A stretch of DNA of 64,000 nucleotides from Pseudomonas putida (lineage in GTDB: Bacteria; Pseudomonadota; Gammaproteobacteria; Pseudomonadales; Pseudomonadaceae): NCBI RefSeq assembly GCF_016406145.1, contig NZ_CP066306.1:3844001-3908000 (forward strand), given 5' to 3'. The notes under the pieces were generated by a model. It searched no databases. It saw nothing but the letters and a program-made list of their open reading frames with translations, and was not told where the DNA came from. How positions within the stretch are numbered: the first letter of the stretch is position 1; every line of letters begins with the position of its first letter. This document shows, piece by piece, positions 28,493 to 37,999 of this stretch. The position numbers and the translations under genes were made by a program.

Positions 28493-31324
28493 TTAGACAG
28501 TGAAGGCGTCTTGCAGCAGTTTTTCCTGCTGTTCGGCGTGCTTCGAAGCGTAACCACAAGCTGGCGCGGCGGAAGCGTCGCGGCCGGCGTATTCCAGGAC
28601 CAGCGCCTTGTTGTGGCGGCCCAGGATACGGCGCATGTGGTGCTGACTGCTGTACCAGGCGCCCTGGTTCATCGGCTCTTCCTGACACCAGACGGCATGC
28701 TTGAGGTTGGTGTACGGCGCCAGGATGTCGACCAGGTCGTCTTCCGGGAACGGGTACAGCTGCTCGATACGCACGATTGCGATGTCTTCGCGGCCTTCGG
28801 CACGGCGCTTTTCCAGCAGGTCGTAATAGACCTTGCCACCACACAGCACCAGGCGTTCGACCTTGGCAGGATCCAGGGTGTCGATTTCCGGGATCACGGT
28901 CTGGAACGAACCTTCTGCAAGGTCCTCCAGGGTCGAGACGGCCAGCTTGTGGCGCAGCAGCGACTTGGGCGTCAGCACGATCAGCGGCTTGCGCAGCGGA
29001 CGGATGACCTGACGACGCAGCAGGTGGTAGATCTGTGCCGGGGTGGTCGGTACGCAGACCTGGATGTTGTGCTCGGCGCACAGCTGCAGGTAACGCTCCA
29101 GACGCGCGGAGGAGTGCTCCGGGCCCTGCCCTTCGTAACCGTGCGGCAGCAGCATGGTCAGACCGCACAGGCGACCCCACTTGTGCTCACCGCTGGTGAT
29201 GAACTGGTCGATCACCACCTGCGCACCGTTGGCGAAGTCGCCGAACTGTGCTTCCCAGATCACCAGCGCATTCGGCGTGGTGGTCGAGTAGCCGTATTCG
29301 AAGGCCAGTACCGCTTCTTCCGACAGGAAGGAGTCGTACAGGTCGAAGCGCGGCTGGCCCGGGAACAGGTTCTGCAGCGGCACGTAAGTGCTGGCATCCT
29401 TCTGGTTGTGCAACACCGCGTGGCGGTGCGAGAAGGTGCCACGGCCGATGTCCTGGCCAGTCATGCGGATCGGGTGACCTTCGAACTGCAGGGTGGCGTA
29501 CGCCATGGTCTCTGCGTAACCCCAGTTGATCGGCAAGCCACCGGCCTGCATCTTCTGACGGTCTTCGTAGATCTTCGACACCTGACGCTGGACGACGAAG
29601 CCTTCCGGCAGCTCGAGGAGCTTGGCCGACAGGTCCTGCAGGGTCTTGAGGTCGAAACGGGTGTCGTGACGCGCAGTCCAGGCGTGGCCCAGGTACGGAC
29701 GCCAGTCGACGAACAGCTCGCGGTTCGGCTCCTTGACCAGGCTCTTGACCACGTGCAGGCCGTTGTCCAGAGCATTGCGGTACTCGTCGATCTTGGCCTG
29801 GGCGCGCTCGGCATCGATGCGACCGGCCTGGATCAGCGCCTCGGCGTACAGCTCACGGGTGGTGCGCTGCTTGCTGATCTGCTGATACATCAGCGGCTGG
29901 GTACCGTTGGGCTCGTCGGCCTCGTTGTGGCCGCGACGACGGTAGCAGACCAGGTCGATGACCACGTCACGCTTGAACTGCATGCGGTAATCGATGGCCA
30001 GCTGGGTCACGAACAGCACCGCTTCCGGGTCATCGCCGTTCACGTGCAGGATCGGAGCCTGGATCATCTTGGCAACGTCGGTGGCGTACTCGGTGGAACG
30101 CGAGTCCAGCGGGTTGCTGATGGTGAAACCAACCTGGTTGTTGATCACGATGTGCACGGTACCGCCGGTCTTGAAACCGCGGGTCTGCGACATCTGGAAG
30201 GTTTCCATGACCACGCCCTGGCCTGCGAAGGCAGCGTCACCGTGGATCGAGATCGGCAGCACCTTGTCGCCGGCGGTATCGTTGCGGCGGTCCTGACGGG
30301 CGCGCACCGAACCTTCGACCACCGGGGAGACGATTTCCAGGTGTGACGGGTTGAACGCCATGGCCAGGTGAACTTCGCCACCGGTGGTCATCACGTTCGA
30401 GGAGAAGCCCTGGTGATACTTCACGTCACCGGAGCCCAGCTCGTTCATCTTCTTGCCTTCGAACTCGTCGAACAGCTCGCGCGGGTTCTTGCCGAAGGTG
30501 TTGACCAGCACGTTCAGACGGCCGCGGTGGGCCATGCCGATCACGACTTCCTTGGTGCCGTAGGAGCCGGACCGCTGGATCATTTCGTCCAGCATCGGGA
30601 TCAGGCTTTCGCCACCCTCAAGGCCGAAACGTTTGGTCCCCGGGTACTTGGTGCCCAGGTACTTCTCGAGACCTTCACCGGCCGTCACGCGCTCAAGCAG
30701 GTGGGCCTGCACGTCGGCGGAGAAGTCCGGACGGCCGCGCACGCTTTCCAGGCGCTGCTGGAACCAGCTGCGCTGCTCGGAATCGACGATGTGGGTGAAC
30801 TCGGCGCCAATGGTGCGACAATATGTCTTCTGGAGCGCCTCGACGATCTCGCGTAGGCTCGCTTCCTCTTTGCCGATGTACAGGTCGCCGGCACGGAAGG
30901 TCGTATCAAGATCGGCATTGGTCAAGCCGTAGTGATTGATCGACAGGTCTACGGGCGCAGGGCGCTGCCACAACCCCAAGGGGTCGAGCTTGGCAGCCTG
31001 ATGGCCGCGCATACGATAGGCCTGGATCAGTCGCAGAACTTCAACCTGCTTCTTCTCGTGTTCACTGCTCACGCTCCCGGCAGATACCGGTTGGGCGCGG
31101 CGCTGGTTCTTTGCCAGCAGTACGAAATGGTCGCGGATTGTCGAGTGCGATACATCGGTAGCGGTGCTGCCGTCGGCGGGCAACTTCTGGAAGTAAGTGC
31201 GCCACTCTTCTGGCACAGCGTTAGGGTCGTGCAGGTAGAGCTCGTAGAGCTCTTCCACATATGCAGCGTTACCACCTGAAAGGTGGGCGCTTTCCCACAT
31301 GCGCTGCATCACGCTTTCTTGCAT
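28493..31324 (-). CDS. sucA: 2-oxoglutarate dehydrogenase E1 component
   Basis: The 943-residue protein starts MQESVMQRMWESAHLSGGN. It carries the E1o-type thiamine-diphosphate regions GMAHRGRLNVLVN, HGDAAFAGQGVVMETFQM and VVIDLVCYRRRGHNEADEP, and a C-terminal transketolase-like half (GHEGQGPEHSS-type motif, here GYEGQGPEHSSARLER). It decarboxylates 2-oxoglutarate and succinylates the E2 lipoyl group. Length matches the family. It is the first gene of the sucAB-lpdG-sucCD series after the sdh genes. Confidence 0.98.
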   Translation of the reverse strand: MQESVMQRMWESAHLSGGNAAYVEELYELYLHDPNAVPEEWRTYFQKLPADGSTATDVSHSTIRDHFVLLAKNQRRAQPVSAGSVSSEHEKKQVEVLRLIQAYRMRGHQAAKLDPLGLWQRPAPVDLSINHYGLTNADLDTTFRAGDLYIGKEEASLREIVEALQKTYCRTIGAEFTHIVDSEQRSWFQQRLESVRGRPDFSADVQAHLLERVTAGEGLEKYLGTKYPGTKRFGLEGGESLIPMLDEMIQRSGSYGTKEVVIGMAHRGRLNVLVNTFGKNPRELFDEFEGKKMNELGSGDVKYHQGFSSNVMTTGGEVHLAMAFNPSHLEIVSPVVEGSVRARQDRRNDTAGDKVLPISIHGDAAFAGQGVVMETFQMSQTRGFKTGGTVHIVINNQVGFTISNPLDSRSTEYATDVAKMIQAPILHVNGDDPEAVLFVTQLAIDYRMQFKRDVVIDLVCYRRRGHNEADEPNGTQPLMYQQISKQRTTRELYAEALIQAGRIDAERAQAKIDEYRNALDNGLHVVKSLVKEPNRELFVDWRPYLGHAWTARHDTRFDLKTLQDLSAKLLELPEGFVVQRQVSKIYEDRQKMQAGGLPINWGYAETMAYATLQFEGHPIRMTGQDIGRGTFSHRHAVLHNQKDASTYVPLQNLFPGQPRFDLYDSFLSEEAVLAFEYGYSTTTPNALVIWEAQFGDFANGAQVVIDQFITSGEHKWGRLCGLTMLLPHGYEGQGPEHSSARLERYLQLCAEHNIQVCVPTTPAQIYHLLRRQVIRPLRKPLIVLTPKSLLRHKLAVSTLEDLAEGSFQTVIPEIDTLDPAKVERLVLCGGKVYYDLLEKRRAEGREDIAIVRIEQLYPFPEDDLVDILAPYTNLKHAVWCQEEPMNQGAWYSSQHHMRRILGRHNKALVLEYAGRDASAAPACGYASKHAEQQEKLLQDAFTV

Positions 31325-31570
31325 GCTTGGTCACCCTCGGTTAGGGGACTGATCGGCGAGAGCCACAGCAAACCTGGAAAAGTCCGAACACAGCGACTGA
31401 ACCACGCCACTTGGATCCTGCTGATTTTCCGGGTACCAGCCCGGAAAGCCCCTGCTGGTCTCATATCTTCATAGGTATCGAGCGCGGGCTTTGTGGGCCC
31501 TTGCTCAGGTTTTACCTCAGTGCGGGTTCACCACCCGCACCTCGGCTTACTGCAGTTACAACGCTTTGAA
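31325..31570 (-). other. sdhB-sucA intergenic region with hairpin at 31520-31540
   Basis: The 246 bases between sdhB and sucA contain an 8-pair stem: GTGCGGGT at 31520-31527 pairs with ACCCGCAC at 31533-31540. It lies about 30 bases after the sdhB stop. No T-tract follows on the minus strand, so termination would be partial at most. A separate sucA promoter is likely here, but I could not resolve a good -35/-10 pair. Confidence 0.4.
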
Positions 31571-32275
31571 TCAGGTGCCGCTTTGCAGCAGCATGTTACG
31601 TACGTGACCGATTGCCTTGGTAGGGTTCAGACCCTTCGGGCAAACGTTGACGCAGTTCATGATCCCGCGGCAGCGGAAGACGCTGAACGGGTCATCCAGG
31701 GACGCCAGGCGCTCCTGGGTCTTGGTATCACGGCTGTCGGCCAGGAAGCGATAGGCCTGCAGCAAGGCAGCAGGGCCCAGGAACTTGTCCGGGTTCCACC
31801 AGAACGATGGGCAGGAGGTCGAGCAGCAAGCGCACAGGATGCACTCGTACAGACCGTCCAGCTTGTCGCGATCTTCCGGCGACTGCAGACGCTCGATGGC
31901 CGGAGCCGGAGTGTCGTTCTGCAGGAACGGCTTCACCTTCTCGTACTGCTTGTAGAAGATGCTCATATCGACGACCAGGTCACGAATGACCGGCAGGCCA
32001 GGCAGCGGGCGCAGAACCAGCTTGTTACCCTTGACCACACCGGACAGCGGCGTGATGCAGGCCAGGCCGTTCTTGCCGTTCATGTTCATGCCATCGGAAC
32101 CGCAAACGCCTTCACGGCAGGAGCGACGGTACGAGAAGCCCTCGTCCTTCTCCTTGATCAGCGCCAGCACGTCCAGCACCATCAGGTCTTTGCCGCCGGT
32201 ATCGACGTCGAACGACTCCATCTTGGGCGCCGAGTCGGTATCCGGGTTGTAGCGATAAACTTCGACTTTCAACAT
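31571..32275 (-). CDS. sdhB: Succinate dehydrogenase iron-sulfur subunit
   Basis: The 234-residue protein from the ATG at 32275 starts MLKVEVYRYNPDTDSAP. It has the 2Fe-2S ligands in CREGVCGSDGMNMNGKNGLAC (the last 15 residues complete the loop) and the 4Fe-4S/3Fe-4S ligands in CILCACCSTSCP and CRGIMNCVNVCPKGLNP. It passes electrons from the SdhA flavin to ubiquinone at the inner membrane. It follows sdhA by 11 bases. Confidence 0.98.
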   Translation of the reverse strand: MLKVEVYRYNPDTDSAPKMESFDVDTGGKDLMVLDVLALIKEKDEGFSYRRSCREGVCGSDGMNMNGKNGLACITPLSGVVKGNKLVLRPLPGLPVIRDLVVDMSIFYKQYEKVKPFLQNDTPAPAIERLQSPEDRDKLDGLYECILCACCSTSCPSFWWNPDKFLGPAALLQAYRFLADSRDTKTQERLASLDDPFSVFRCRGIMNCVNVCPKGLNPTKAIGHVRNMLLQSGT

Positions 32276-32286
32276 AGCAGTCACCC

Positions 32287-34059
32287 TCAATAAGTCCGGA
32301 CTTTTGGTTCGAAGGCTGGAACAGTCTTCGGCGCAAAGTTGACGCCACGCTTGGCCACGCGCTTCTCACCCGGGTAGTACAGGGTGTGGCACAGCCAGTT
32401 TTCGTCGTCACGGTCTTCGAAGTCTTCACGGGCGTGAGCGCCGCGGGACTCTTTACGGGCTTCGGCCGCGATGGCGGTAGCTTCGGCGACTTCCAACAGG
32501 TTCTGCAGCTCCAGCGCTTCGATACGCGCGGTGTTGAAGGCCTGGGACTTGTCGTTGATCTTCACGTTGGCGATGCGGTCACGCAGACCAGCCAGCTGCT
32601 CGATACCCTTCTGCATGTATTCGCCAGTACGGAATACACCGAAGTAGTTCTGCATGCAGCTTTGCAGCTCACGCTTGAGGCTTGCAACGTCTTCGCCAGT
32701 GGTACGCTCGTTGAGCTTGTTCAGGCGGTTCAGGGCGACGTCGACATCGGTATCGCTGGCATCGCGGTACTCGACGCCTTCGCTCAGCGCCTTCTCCAGG
32801 TGCAGGCCGGCGGCGCGGCCGAATACGACCAGGTCGAGCAGCGAGTTACCGCCCAGGCGGTTGGCACCGTGAACCGATACGCACGCCACTTCACCCACGG
32901 CGAACAAGCCCGGAATGATGTGGTCCTTGCCTTCGGCGTCCATGGTGATGGCCTGGCCATGGATGTTGGTGGCAACACCACCCATCATGTAGTGGCAGGT
33001 CGGCACGACCGGCACCGGCGCTACAACCGGGTCGACGTGAGCGAAGGTCTTGGACAGTTCGCAGATGCCTGGCAGGCGGCTGTGCAGCACTTCCTCGCCC
33101 AGGTGGTCCAGCTTCAGCAGTACGTGGTCCTTGTTCGGGCCCACGCCGTTGCCTGCGATGATCTCTTTGACCATGGAACGGGCGACCACGTCACGACCAG
33201 CAAGGTCTTTCGCGTTCGGCGCGTAACGCTCCATGAAGCGCTCGCCATGGGCGTTGATCAGGTAACCACCCTCACCGCGGCAACCCTCGGTGACCAGTAC
33301 ACCAGCGCCGGCGATGCCAGTCGGGTGGAACTGCCACATTTCGATGTCCTGCACCGGCACGCCGGCACGCAGAGCCATGCCGACGCCGTCACCGGTGTTG
33401 ATCAGGGCGTTGGTGGTCGAGGCGTAGATACGGCCCGCACCGCCAGTGGCCAATACGGTGGCCTTGGACTTGATGTACAGGGTTTCGCCGGTTTCGATGC
33501 AGATCGCGATCACACCCACGAACGCGCCGTCCTGGTTTTTCACCAGATCAACAGCGTAGTACTCGTTCAGGAAGGTGGTGCCCGCTTTCAGGTTGCCCTG
33601 ATAGAGGGTGTGCAGCAGTGCGTGGCCGGTACGGTCGGAAGCAGCACAGGTACGCGCAGCCTGGCCGCCCTTGCCGAAGTCCTTGGACTGGCCGCCGAAC
33701 GGACGCTGATAGATACGACCGGTTTCGGTACGCGAGAACGGCAGGCCCATGTGGTCCAGCTCGAAGACCGCAGCAGGGCCTTCCTGGCACATGTATTCGA
33801 TAGCGTCCTGGTCACCGATGTAGTCGGAACCTTTGACGGTATCGTACATGTGCCAGCGCCAGTCGTCGTTCGGGTCGGCCGAAGCGATGGCGCAGGTGAT
33901 GCCGCCCTGGGCGGAAACAGTGTGCGAACGGGTCGGGAAGACCTTGGTGACCACGGCAGTCTTGTGACCGCCCTGGGCCAGCTGCAGCGCTGCGCGCATG
34001 CCGGCGCCGCCGCCACCGATGATGATGGCGTCGAAGGAAATGGTTGGAATGCTAGCCAT
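32287..34059 (-). CDS. sdhA: Succinate dehydrogenase flavoprotein subunit
   Basis: The 590-residue protein starts [21 protein letters not shown]. It has the covalent FAD attachment histidine in [14 protein letters not shown] and substrate-site residues in [21 protein letters not shown] and GRDVVARSM. It oxidises succinate to fumarate on the cytoplasmic face of the membrane. It is coupled closely to sdhD (3-base gap) and sdhB. Confidence 0.98.
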   Translation of the reverse strand: MASIPTISFDAIIIGGGGAGMRAALQLAQGGHKTAVVTKVFPTRSHTVSAQGGITCAIASADPNDDWRWHMYDTVKGSDYIGDQDAIEYMCQEGPAAVFELDHMGLPFSRTETGRIYQRPFGGQSKDFGKGGQAARTCAASDRTGHALLHTLYQGNLKAGTTFLNEYYAVDLVKNQDGAFVGVIAICIETGETLYIKSKATVLATGGAGRIYASTTNALINTGDGVGMALRAGVPVQDIEMWQFHPTGIAGAGVLVTEGCRGEGGYLINAHGERFMERYAPNAKDLAGRDVVARSMVKEIIAGNGVGPNKDHVLLKLDHLGEEVLHSRLPGICELSKTFAHVDPVVAPVPVVPTCHYMMGGVATNIHGQAITMDAEGKDHIIPGLFAVGEVACVSVHGANRLGGNSLLDLVVFGRAAGLHLEKALSEGVEYRDASDTDVDVALNRLNKLNERTTGEDVASLKRELQSCMQNYFGVFRTGEYMQKGIEQLAGLRDRIANVKINDKSQAFNTARIEALELQNLLEVAEATAIAAEARKESRGAHAREDFEDRDDENWLCHTLYYPGEKRVAKRGVNFAPKTVPAFEPKVRTY

Positions 34060-34062
34060 GGA

Positions 34063-34431
34063 TCAGATACCCCAGAGAATCTGCACACCCCAGACGAAGT
34101 AAGCGAACATCGCAACGCCGCATACCGCCTGGAACAGGAAACGAATCGCAGTTGCCGACTTGCCGAACGACATTGGCGTCAGGTAGTCGGTTGCAATGGT
34201 CCACATGCCGACCCAGGCGTGAGCGCCCAAGGCAACGAGGGCCAGCAGACTGAAGATCCGCATCGCGTTATTGGAGAACAGACCATGCCACTGGGTGTAG
34301 TCGATGCCTGGGTGGGCGACCACGTAGCCGATCAGGAAGAGAAAGTAAGCCGCGAGAACGACCGCCGAGACGCGCTGCGCCATCCAGTCATAGAGGCCCG
34401 AACGCGACAGGTTCGTGACATTGGTTACCAT
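34063..34431 (-). CDS. sdhD: Succinate dehydrogenase membrane anchor subunit SdhD
   Basis: The 122-residue protein from the ATG at 34431 starts MVTNVTNLSRSGLYDWM. It has three membrane helices and the conserved heme-site histidine region ALGAHAWVGMW. It anchors SdhAB and forms part of the quinone site. Its first codons overlap the end of sdhC by 7 bases. A TTG two codons upstream was not chosen. Confidence 0.96.
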   Translation of the reverse strand: MVTNVTNLSRSGLYDWMAQRVSAVVLAAYFLFLIGYVVAHPGIDYTQWHGLFSNNAMRIFSLLALVALGAHAWVGMWTIATDYLTPMSFGKSATAIRFLFQAVCGVAMFAYFVWGVQILWGI

Positions 34432-34811
34432 ACCCAAACTCCCACCAGAACGATCAGCACCACGGAGATGACGATCACGATTTTCGAGCCCAGCTTGCCG
34501 CCTTCCAGCGTCTCACCGATACCCATGTCCATGATCAGGTGACGCACACCTGCCACGAGGTGATAAAGCAGGGCGGATAGCAGGCCCCAGGTCACGAACT
34601 TGGCCAGCGGGCTGGTCAGACACGCCTTCACCTCACCGAAGCCTTCCTCGGAACCCAGCGACTTGCCCAGTGCATAAAGCATGATGGCAAGGCCGAGGAA
34701 CAGGATGACGCCGGAGATACGGTGCAGGATGGACGTGTACGCTGTGACAGGGAGCTTGATGGTCCTTAGGTCTAGGTTTACAGGTCGTTGGCTTTTCACG
34801 GCTTTTTTCAC
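34425..34811 (-). CDS. sdhC: Succinate dehydrogenase cytochrome b556 subunit SdhC
   Basis: The 128-residue protein starts at a GTG (34811) and reads VKKAVKSQRPVNLDLRTIK. It contains the SdhC signature SILHRISGVILFLG near residue 30 and the heme ligand region LYHLVAGVRHLIMD. It has three membrane helices. It is the first gene of sdhCDAB, and a near-consensus promoter lies about 125 bases upstream. Confidence 0.95.
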   Translation of the reverse strand: MKKAVKSQRPVNLDLRTIKLPVTAYTSILHRISGVILFLGLAIMLYALGKSLGSEEGFGEVKACLTSPLAKFVTWGLLSALLYHLVAGVRHLIMDMGIGETLEGGKLGSKIVIVISVVLIVLVGVWVW

Positions 34812-34934
34812 ACTGAAGAGCCCCTAGCGAATCAGGGCAAAGTTGTTGGTAAGTGTACTGGTCAGGTACCCACCACCCAGGGAACGGCGACCCCCAGCAG
34901 TTCGGGCTTGCAAGCCCCTGGCGGTCGGGTGCCG

Positions 34935-34963
34935 AGTATAGACAGTTAGGCTGCTTATGACAA
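34935..34963 (-). promoter_or_regulatory. Sigma-70 promoter for sdhCDAB
   Basis: On the minus strand TTGTCA (34963-34958) is followed after 17 bases by TATACT (34940-34935). This predicts a start near 34928 and a leader of about 117 bases before sdhC. Confidence 0.65.
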
Positions 34964-35077
34964 CGTGACGGGGTAGCCCAAATAGCGCATTGCCTTTAGC
35001 GAGCAAAAGGCGTAAATGGGCGAGAATTTCGTGAAAAATCAGGCCTCAGAGCGGGTTTCAACCAGCCTTTAGGCAAA

Positions 35078-35105
35078 TTGACATTCGAATTTACTTCTCT
35101 ATAGT
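35078..35105 (+). promoter_or_regulatory. Sigma-70 promoter for gltA
   Basis: TTGACA (35078-35083), 16 bases, then TATAGT (35100-35105). The predicted start is near 35112, about 50 bases before the gltA ATG, which has a perfect AGGAGG site. The rest of the 352-base sdhC-gltA gap shows no gene. Confidence 0.75.
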
Positions 35106-35163
35106 GGTGCGGGCCCTGCGTGGGGGGTCTGTCTGATGATTTCAAGCATTAATAGGAGGCCAC

Positions 35164-36453
35164 ATGGCTGACAAAAAAGCGCAGTTGGTCATCGAGGGCG
35201 CTGCCCCCGTCGAGCTGCCCATTTTAACCGGCACCGTTGGTCCTGATGTAATCGACGTCCGCGGGTTGGGGGCCACTGGTCACTTCACCTTCGACCCTGG
35301 TTTCATGGCGACCGCTTCGTGCGAGTCGAAGATCACCTACATCGACGGCGACAAGGGCGTACTGCTGCACCGCGGCTACCCCATCGAACAGCTCGCCGAG
35401 CAATCGGACTACCTGGAAACCTGCTACCTGCTGCTCAATGGCGAACTGCCCAACGCCGAGCAGAAGGCCCAGTTTGTCAGCACCGTCAAGAACCACACTA
35501 TGGTTCACGAGCAGCTGAAGTCCTTCTTCAACGGTTTCCGCCGCGACGCCCACCCGATGGCCGTAATGTGCGGCGTAGTCGGCGCCCTGTCGGCGTTCTA
35601 CCACGACTCGCTGGATATCAATAACCCGCAACACCGCGAAATTTCCGCGGTGCGCCTGGTCGCCAAGATGCCGACCCTGGCCGCGATGGTTTACAAGTAC
35701 TCCATGGGCCAGCCGATGATGTACCCGCGCAACGACCTGTCGTACGCGGAAAACTTCCTGCACATGATGTTCAACACCCCGTGCGAGATCAAACCGATCA
35801 GCCCGGTACTGGCCAAGGCAATGGACAAGATCTTCATCCTCCATGCCGATCACGAGCAGAACGCCTCCACCTCCACCGTCCGCCTGGCCGGCTCTTCGGG
35901 TGCCAACCCGTTCGCCTGTATCGCCGCCGGTATCGCCGCACTGTGGGGCCCTGCCCACGGCGGTGCGAACGAAGCCGTGCTGACCATGCTCGATGAAATT
36001 GGCGATGTTTCCAACATCGACAAGTACATCGCCAAGGCCAAGGACAAGAACGACCCGTTCAAGCTGATGGGCTTCGGTCACCGCGTGTACAAGAACCGCG
36101 ATCCGCGCGCCACCGTGATGAAGAAAACCTGCGACGAAGTCCTGGGCGAACTCGGCATCAAGAACGACCCGCAGCTGGAACTGGCGATGCGCCTGGAAGA
36201 GATCGCGCTCACCGATCCGTACTTCATCGAGCGCTCGCTGTACCCGAACGTCGACTTCTACTCAGGCATTATCCTGAAGGCGATCGGCATCCCAACCAGC
36301 ATGTTCACCGTGATCTTCGCCCTGGCACGTACCGTGGGCTGGATCTCGCACTGGAAAGAAATGCTCTCCAGCCCGTACAAGATTGGCCGCCCGCGCCAGC
36401 TGTATACCGGCGAGCTGCAGCGTGACATCGTTGAGCTGAAGGACCGCAAGTAA
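35164..36453 (+). CDS. gltA: Citrate synthase (type II)
   Basis: The 429-residue protein starts [19 protein letters not shown]. It has [21 protein letters not shown] (with catalytic His in its first part), [25 protein letters not shown] and [15 protein letters not shown], the family's active-site segments. Length and N-terminal domain match the NADH-sensitive hexameric type of Gram-negative bacteria. It condenses acetyl-CoA and oxaloacetate, and is divergent from sdhCDAB. Confidence 0.98.
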   Translation: MADKKAQLVIEGAAPVELPILTGTVGPDVIDVRGLGATGHFTFDPGFMATASCESKITYIDGDKGVLLHRGYPIEQLAEQSDYLETCYLLLNGELPNAEQKAQFVSTVKNHTMVHEQLKSFFNGFRRDAHPMAVMCGVVGALSAFYHDSLDINNPQHREISAVRLVAKMPTLAAMVYKYSMGQPMMYPRNDLSYAENFLHMMFNTPCEIKPISPVLAKAMDKIFILHADHEQNASTSTVRLAGSSGANPFACIAAGIAALWGPAHGGANEAVLTMLDEIGDVSNIDKYIAKAKDKNDPFKLMGFGHRVYKNRDPRATVMKKTCDEVLGELGIKNDPQLELAMRLEEIALTDPYFIERSLYPNVDFYSGIILKAIGIPTSMFTVIFALARTVGWISHWKEMLSSPYKIGRPRQLYTGELQRDIVELKDRK

Positions 36454-36471
36454 GCTTTTGAAGCCGAACGC

Positions 36472-36501
36472 AAAAGGCTGCCCTCGGGCAGCCTTTTTTA
36501 T
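36472..36501 (+). terminator. Rho-independent terminator after gltA
   Basis: AAAAGGCTGCC, CTC loop, GGGCAGCCTTTTTT. Confidence 0.92.
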
Positions 36502-36521
36502 TGCCTTGTCCCTTGCTGGCT

Positions 36522-37130
36522 TCAGTTCTTCTCTGCCCGCTCGCGCAAGCTTTTCAGGGTATTGAACGGCGCATCTACTACAAACTTGTTGGCCACCATG
36601 GCTGGCACACTACCACCCGGCTCAGTGTGTACCTGATAGGTCACTTCTGTACTGTCCCCCTTGGGCACCAACTTCCAGAAGCCTTCGACTTTCGCCACCC
36701 GTACGAAGCCCTTCTCTTCGGGTATATAGGTCGGCTCCTCTTTGAGGTTACGCGTCAGGCTGCCATCGGCGCTTTCGACGGTCGTGACGTGCAACACCGA
36801 ATCGCGCGGCGTTACCGGCCAAGGCGTGTTGAACTGGGTGTAGGTCCAGCTCTGATCACCTTCATGCTTGAGCAGCTTCTGAGACTTGCACTCATGTATC
36901 CAGGTGCACGCGCCTGCCACGTCTTCCTGCAATGCCTGCACCTTGGCCAAAGGCGCCTTGATCAAGGTCACACCACGGTAGGCCTTGTACTTGGAACCCG
37001 GCACTTCACTGAGAGAGACCTTGATCCCCTCCTCGTCCTTGGCCACCTGCCAGTTCTCGGCCCAGGCCACAGGCGCCATCAGCAAGCCCACGCCACACAG
37101 CAGTGCAATACGCTTGAACGATCTCATCAT
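36522..37130 (-). CDS. START domain-containing periplasmic protein
   Basis: The 202-residue protein begins MMRSFKRIALLCGVGLLMAPVAWA, a signal peptide, with AAGGAT six bases before the ATG. The mature part has the START/SRPBCC lipid-binding fold pattern: WQVAKDEEGIKVSLSEVPGS, CTWIHECKSQKLLKHEG and FWKLVPKGDSTEVTYQVHTEPGG (helix-grip strands). It probably binds a hydrophobic ligand in the periplasm; the ligand is unknown. It is convergent with gltA across the terminator. Confidence 0.8.
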   Translation of the reverse strand: MMRSFKRIALLCGVGLLMAPVAWAENWQVAKDEEGIKVSLSEVPGSKYKAYRGVTLIKAPLAKVQALQEDVAGACTWIHECKSQKLLKHEGDQSWTYTQFNTPWPVTPRDSVLHVTTVESADGSLTRNLKEEPTYIPEEKGFVRVAKVEGFWKLVPKGDSTEVTYQVHTEPGGSVPAMVANKFVVDAPFNTLKSLRERAEKN

Positions 37131-37161
37131 CTTTATCCTTGTTGTCGAAGATCCAGCCTTG

Positions 37162-37416
37162 TCACGCCGCCGTCATCTGCTCCCACCAACCGAGAATCCT
37201 GATTGCCTCGTCGCGATCATTGCCGCACACCTCGATATCCGCCTTGAACCCACCACAGACCGCCGGCCGCTCGGGCTTGCCGAACAGGTCGCAGAGGTTG
37301 TCGGCGGTCAGGTGCAGGCAGCGCATGCCAGCCGGCTTGCCGTCCGGCATGCGTGGCATTGCGGAAGTGATGGACGGGGCGATGCAGCAGGCACCGCAAC
37401 CCTCACGGCATTTCAT
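37162..37416 (-). CDS. YkgJ family cysteine cluster protein
   Basis: This 84-residue protein has clustered cysteines: MKCREGCGACCIAPS at the N-terminus, CLHLTADNLCDLFG in the middle and PAVCGGF after that, then a WW motif. It matches YkgJ/UPF0153-type small proteins that are thought to bind a metal or Fe-S cluster. A PsrA-like operator lies 55 bases upstream. The product is soluble; function unknown. Confidence 0.82.
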   Translation of the reverse strand: MKCREGCGACCIAPSITSAMPRMPDGKPAGMRCLHLTADNLCDLFGKPERPAVCGGFKADIEVCGNDRDEAIRILGWWEQMTAA

Positions 37417-37471
37417 GAAATCAGGACCCCCTGAAACAAAACGGGACGAACGTCCCCGGATACTAACCGCT

Positions 37472-37485
37472 CAAACATACGTTTG
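37472..37485. promoter_or_regulatory. PsrA-like operator upstream of the ykgJ-type gene
   Basis: CAAAC-ATAC-GTTTG, extended to the palindrome TTCAAAC.GTTTGA on the flanks. It matches the published PsrA pattern (C/G)AAAC-N2-4-GTTT(G/C). A second site with the same half-sites lies at 43752-43765 before ETF-QO. Confidence 0.5.
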
Positions 37486-37537
37486 AAATTGCTGGCCCGA
37501 TGAAATCTGCAGTGACCCGGCAGTCAGTTCGCCCAGG

Positions 37538-37942
37538 CTATTGGCGGAACTCAAACTCGATCGCCGCCCCTTCCACATCACGCCGGCTGTCATTGCGCAA
37601 CTGCAGCTGCATCTCGTTGCTGATCAAGCGACCATTGAGCTGGAACGGGCTGTCACCGCTCTGCGGTTTGTCGGTAAACATGGCCGGCAGCAAGGGCTTG
37701 CGGCGCATGACTGAACTGCCGACGCTGGGCTCAAGCTGGTTGACCATCTCGGCAGGCAGGCTCAGATCCAGGTGCGCCGCGGGCAATTGCTGGGTTGCCG
37801 CCTTGCTTGCGGGCTTGTGCGCAGGCGACGCCTTGGCGTTGTCCGCTTTGGCAGGCTGCGCAGCGTGGGCCACACCAGAGGTCAAACACACTGGCGTGAG
37901 GCAAAAAACCAGGGCAATACGACGCAACAGTTTCATGGACAT
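37538..37942 (-). CDS. Hypothetical secreted protein
   Basis: The 134-residue protein from the ATG at 37942 starts MSMKLLRRIALVFCLTPVC and continues to HAAQPAKAD, a signal peptide. An Ala/Lys/Pro-rich linker follows, then a compact domain (LDLSLPAEMVNQLEP ... FQLNGRLISNEMQLQLRN) ending FEFRQ. I do not recognise a named family. It is likely periplasmic. The frame is open upstream to 37996, but a signal peptide is seen only from 37942 or 37936. Confidence 0.65.
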   Translation of the reverse strand: MSMKLLRRIALVFCLTPVCLTSGVAHAAQPAKADNAKASPAHKPASKAATQQLPAAHLDLSLPAEMVNQLEPSVGSSVMRRKPLLPAMFTDKPQSGDSPFQLNGRLISNEMQLQLRNDSRRDVEGAAIEFEFRQ

Positions 37943-37999
37943 CGATAGGCAAGCTTCAAGAGTGCGTATGCTCTCTGTTCCGCCTGCGCCTGGCAAGCG

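Noticed and set aside
32386-34542. A 718-codon frame on the plus strand
   Set aside because: Antisense to sdhA and sdhD; no domain and no promoter context.
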